A stretch of DNA of 7,937 nt from Planctomycetia bacterium (lineage in GTDB: Bacteria > Planctomycetota > Phycisphaerae > Phycisphaerales > SM1A02), in assembly GCA_005804005.1 (NCBI GenBank), contig SYPI01000159.1, positions 1-7,937 on the forward strand, given 5' to 3'. The notes under the pieces are model-generated. The model was not told the DNA's origin and did no database searches. It was given only the letters and a program-made list of their open reading frames with translations. The position numbers were made by a program, and so were the translations under genes. Positions 5,613-7,937 of the stretch are shown here, piece after piece (within the stretch, counting starts at the first letter, position 1; each line of letters opens with the position of its first letter).

Positions 5613-6935
5613 ATGAGCAGTTCACCGATCAATGTCCTCCTATTGGGCAGCGGCGGCCGCGAGCATGCTCTGGCATGGAAGATGCGCCAGTCGCCGCGGC
5701 TGGGTGAATTGTGGCTGGAGCAAGGGGCCAACGCTGGCCTGGCCCCTCTGGGCCAGATCTGTCCGTACCCGGTCGAGGCCAAGCACCTGTTCCACCTCGA
5801 GCGTTGGCTTGATGCGCAAGCGATATCGCTGGTGGTGGTTGGCCCGGAAGCCCCGCTGGCCGCCGGAATCGTCGATCTCCTTTCACGCCCTCACCGCCGG
5901 GTGTTCGGCCCGTGCAAGGCCGGAGCACAACTGGAGGCCGACAAGGCCTTTTCCAAACAGCTCATGCGTCAGGCGGCCATCCCCACCGCCGAGGGGCGCA
6001 CCTTCCGAACTGTGGAACAGGCGGTGCGATTCGTGCTCAACCGCGACGAGCCGCTGGTGGTGAAGGCCGCCGGACTCTGCGCTGGAAAAGGAGTGATCGT
6101 CTGCGACGACCGTGAGCAAGCATTGACGGCGATCGAGCGAATCATGGAGAAGCGCGAGTTCGGCGCCGCCGGGGCCAGCGTGGTGATCGAGGAGCGGCTG
6201 ACTGGTCAGGAACTGTCCGTGCTGGCCTTGGTCGATGGCCAGACCATCTGGGTGCTCGACCCATGTCAGGATCACAAGCAGGTCTTCGAGGGCGACCACG
6301 GACCCAACACCGGGGGCATGGGGGCGTACTGCCCAACGCCGCTGGCCGATGAGGCCACCATGCAGGTCGTTTACCGCGATGTGCTGGTTCCCACGGTGGA
6401 TGCCCTCAAGCGCGAAGGCATCGTGTATCGCGGCGTGCTCTACGCCGGAGTGATGATCACCCCCGGCGGGCCCAAGGTGCTGGAATTCAACTGCCGATTC
6501 GGCGATCCGGAAACTCAGCCACTGATGGCGCGGCTGCAGGGTGATCTGATCGACATCCTCTGGCGATGCGCTGGCGGCGAACTCGACGGTGCCGAGATCG
6601 CATTCGATCCGCGGGTGGCCTGCTGTGTGGTTGTCTGCGCGGGCGGCTACCCGGGGGAGTACCAGCGCGGTCTGCCGATCTCCGGGCTAGATGACGGCGC
6701 CGCCTCCGCGGGTGACTCCGTGCACATGTTCCACGCCGGAACAGCCCGGGCCGAAGACGGCTCAATCGTTACCAACGGCGGCCGGGTCTGTGGCGTCACG
6801 GCGCTGGCCCCGACCCTCCGGGAAGCCCAGCAACTCGCCAACCGAACAGCCGAGCGGGTTCAGTTCCCGGGGGCTCACTTCCGCCGGGACATCGGCCACC
6901 GCGCGTTGAGTTCATCCGCCTCACGGAACAGCTGA
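5613..6935 (+). CDS. purD: phosphoribosylamine-glycine ligase (GAR synthetase)
   Basis: PurD joins 5-phosphoribosylamine to glycine with ATP, the second step of de novo purine synthesis. From this ATG it has 440 residues, against about 430 in Escherichia coli. The N-terminal domain begins VLLLGSGGREHALAWK (8-23). VVVGPEAPLAAG (74-85) follows, and the ATP-grasp domain contains PLVVKAAGLCAGKG (147-160) and DPCQDHKQVFEGDHGPNTGG (216-235). The metal-binding signature EFNCRFGDPETQ is at 291-302. The end matches the family, with DIGHRAL (426-432). An in-frame GTG at 5583 abuts the ald stop and would add ten residues (MTSGASARID). I prefer the ATG because the core begins eight residues later, but neither start has a clear ribosome-binding site. 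It is probably cotranscribed with ald, though the two share no pathway step. Confidence 0.97.
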   Translation: MSSSPINVLLLGSGGREHALAWKMRQSPRLGELWLEQGANAGLAPLGQICPYPVEAKHLFHLERWLDAQAISLVVVGPEAPLAAGIVDLLSRPHRRVFGPCKAGAQLEADKAFSKQLMRQAAIPTAEGRTFRTVEQAVRFVLNRDEPLVVKAAGLCAGKGVIVCDDREQALTAIERIMEKREFGAAGASVVIEERLTGQELSVLALVDGQTIWVLDPCQDHKQVFEGDHGPNTGGMGAYCPTPLADEATMQVVYRDVLVPTVDALKREGIVYRGVLYAGVMITPGGPKVLEFNCRFGDPETQPLMARLQGDLIDILWRCAGGELDGAEIAFDPRVACCVVVCAGGYPGEYQRGLPISGLDDGAASAGDSVHMFHAGTARAEDGSIVTNGGRVCGVTALAPTLREAQQLANRTAERVQFPGAHFRRDIGHRALSSSASRNS

Positions 6936-6941
6936 CTGCCA

Positions 6942-6970
6942 TTGTGATCCCTCGGGGCACGGGCTACACT
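6942..6970 (+). promoter_or_regulatory. promoter candidate for the secreted protein gene
   Basis: TTGTGA (6942-6947) and TACACT (6965-6970) are separated by 17 bases, and each matches four of six bases of the sigma-70 consensus. This is the best -35/-10 pair in the window and lies just after the purD stop. GCTACACT is identical to the candidate in front of ald. No terminator hairpin is visible between purD and this site, so readthrough from purD is possible. Confidence 0.5.
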
Positions 6971-6974
6971 TGCC

Positions 6975-7019
6975 ATGCTCAGCCGCCCGGAACGCTTCCG
7001 CGGCGCGCTGCCAGCATAA
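6975..7019 (+). CDS. possible 14-residue leader peptide
   Basis: An ATG four bases after the -10 candidate opens a short frame, MLSRPERFRGALPA, ending in TAA at 7017. It is in the same frame as the secreted protein, whose ATG follows 12 bases after the TAA. With transcription starting near 6977 the ATG would be cut off; with a slightly earlier start it would be leaderless. It may be chance, or a leader affecting translation of the next gene. There is no run of one amino acid to suggest classical attenuation. Confidence 0.2.
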   Translation: MLSRPERFRGALPA

Positions 7020-7031
7020 GTACCCCCAGAC

Positions 7032-7937
7032 ATGCGCATTCGCACCATCGCCGTCCTGTTCCTCTCGGTTCTCGCCTGCGCACTGGCTGGAGCAGCTCAG
7101 CCTGATGCGGCATCCGTGGAGCGCGCCGCGCGACCGGCGTGGGCCGCCCTCAAGGGCCGACCGTCTCCCGCCAAGCGAGTTGCGCCGCGAGTGGTGGCGC
7201 CCAAGGCTAGTCCAACCGATGTGCTGATGCCCCCACCGGATGCGGCGGGCAACCCAACCCACACCGGTCGACTGTTCGTGAAGTTCCAGGACGATTTGAA
7301 GATCCGAGCGGGACGACAGCAGGTTACGAAACTGTCGGCGCGCCCCGGAGTCGACCTGACCTTGATCAACGATGTGATGTTCATGACTGGCGGCAATGTG
7401 CGTCAGGCCATAGATACCGATCCGCAGACACTGCGCGAACTCGAACTGCGCGCCTCGACCCGCAGCAACAAGGCTCAACCCGATCTGGCTGGAATCCTAG
7501 TGATCGAGGTCGGTGACAGCGCTCTGGTGCCAGTCGCGCGACAACTGCTCGCTCTGCCAGAGGTCGAGTGGGTCGAAATCGAAACCACCATTGTTCAGTC
7601 CGGAAACCCCGCTGACGATGGCGGACTGGCTGGCCTGCCAGCCTGCACCGGCTGCGGCACCTGCCCAACCCAAGATGGCACATACAGTTGCTTCAGCGCC
7701 CACAATGGTGGCTTCTGCGACAATCAGGTCTGCTGCAACGCCGTAGTGCTGGCCTTGCCGATCTGCCAGTTCGAGTGGGACGCCACCTGCGTGACCATGG
7801 CCCAAAATCTGCAGATTGACGATGGCCCCTGCGCCACCGGCTGTGACGCCTGCGGCGACTCGGCGTGCATTGCCTGCAACATCGAGCACGAGGGATCCAT
7901 CTACTGCAGCGATGGCGCCTGCTGCGCGCTGGTTGAG
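7032..7937 (+). CDS. secreted cysteine-rich protein, probable S8 (subtilisin-like) protease precursor, C-terminus missing
   Basis: The 302 visible residues run off the right edge without a stop. Arg2 and Arg4 precede a hydrophobic core (6-19), a clear signal peptide. Cleavage near AGA-AQ (about 22) is likely. VLAC at 13-16 is a poor lipobox, so a lipoprotein is less likely. After a Pro/Ala-rich linker, residues 79-190 run from GRLFVKFQDD to LLALPEVEWVEIE. That last phrase is the usual end of a subtilisin propeptide (inhibitor I9-like), but no catalytic Asp, His or Ser motif is in view. From 205 on there are 17 Cys in 98 residues. One full unit, C220-x8-C229-x4-CC-x9-C245-x3-WDxxC253, is followed by a second that is cut at CC297-298. 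This module resembles repeats I know from planctomycete secreted proteins. The in-frame TAA at 7017 excludes longer starts, and no Shine-Dalgarno is present. Substrate and role are unknown. Confidence 0.85.
   Translation, partial: MRIRTIAVLFLSVLACALAGAAQPDAASVERAARPAWAALKGRPSPAKRVAPRVVAPKASPTDVLMPPPDAAGNPTHTGRLFVKFQDDLKIRAGRQQVTKLSARPGVDLTLINDVMFMTGGNVRQAIDTDPQTLRELELRASTRSNKAQPDLAGILVIEVGDSALVPVARQLLALPEVEWVEIETTIVQSGNPADDGGLAGLPACTGCGTCPTQDGTYSCFSAHNGGFCDNQVCCNAVVLALPICQFEWDATCVTMAQNLQIDDGPCATGCDACGDSACIACNIEHEGSIYCSDGACCALVE

Noticed and set aside
90..6935. A functional cluster linking aspS, trxB, ald and purD
   Set aside because: The genes belong to different pathways and to at least three transcription units, so only ordinary housekeeping adjacency is supported.
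6921..7478. 185-codon minus-strand frame opposite the secreted protein
   Set aside because: The plus-strand frame has a signal peptide and domain-like sequence, whereas this one has no motif and crosses the promoter region.

Overview
This GC-rich (clearly above 60% by eye), gene-dense bacterial window carries four recognisable housekeeping enzymes, one unknown protein and the start of a secreted cysteine-rich protein that runs off the right edge. My best guess for the organism is a planctomycete, probably of the Phycisphaerae type. The reasons are the CC...WDxxC cysteine module in the last gene, the C-terminal layout of the unknown protein, and the near-absence of Shine-Dalgarno sequences. 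This is inferred from memory of such genomes; no search was run.

Layout. Bases 1-89 are a probable divergent promoter region. A minus-strand gene may begin at base 26 and leave the window, and aspS (aspartyl-tRNA synthetase, 90-1889) runs rightward. aspS meets a leftward pair tail to tail, sharing a CTAG in which both stop codons lie. That pair is a 489-residue protein of unknown function (2878-4347) followed by trxB (thioredoxin reductase, 1886-2878), joined by a TAGTG stop/start overlap. Bases 4348-4475 are a second divergent promoter region. From it ald (NAD-dependent alanine dehydrogenase, 4476-5582) runs rightward and is followed closely by purD (GAR synthetase, 5613-6935). After a 96-base gap with a good promoter candidate and a 14-codon leader ORF, a secreted protein starts at 7032. 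It has a signal peptide, a region resembling a subtilisin propeptide, and then 17 cysteines in 98 residues.

How the genes relate. The four enzymes serve translation, thiol redox balance, alanine/pyruvate/ammonium exchange and purine synthesis, and form no single pathway. The two likely transcription units are unknown gene-trxB and ald-purD.

Most interesting points. First, the edge-truncated secreted protein, which looks like a protease precursor with planctomycete cysteine modules placed after the propeptide. Second, a 15-base identical element at the same distance behind the -10-like hexamers of aspS and ald, which predicts that both mRNAs start with the same bases and fold into a 5' hairpin. 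Third, a possible leaderless start at the left edge. Fourth, the unknown protein translationally coupled to trxB. I see no mobile element, CRISPR array, tRNA or rRNA. No stretch longer than 300 bases lacks a gene.
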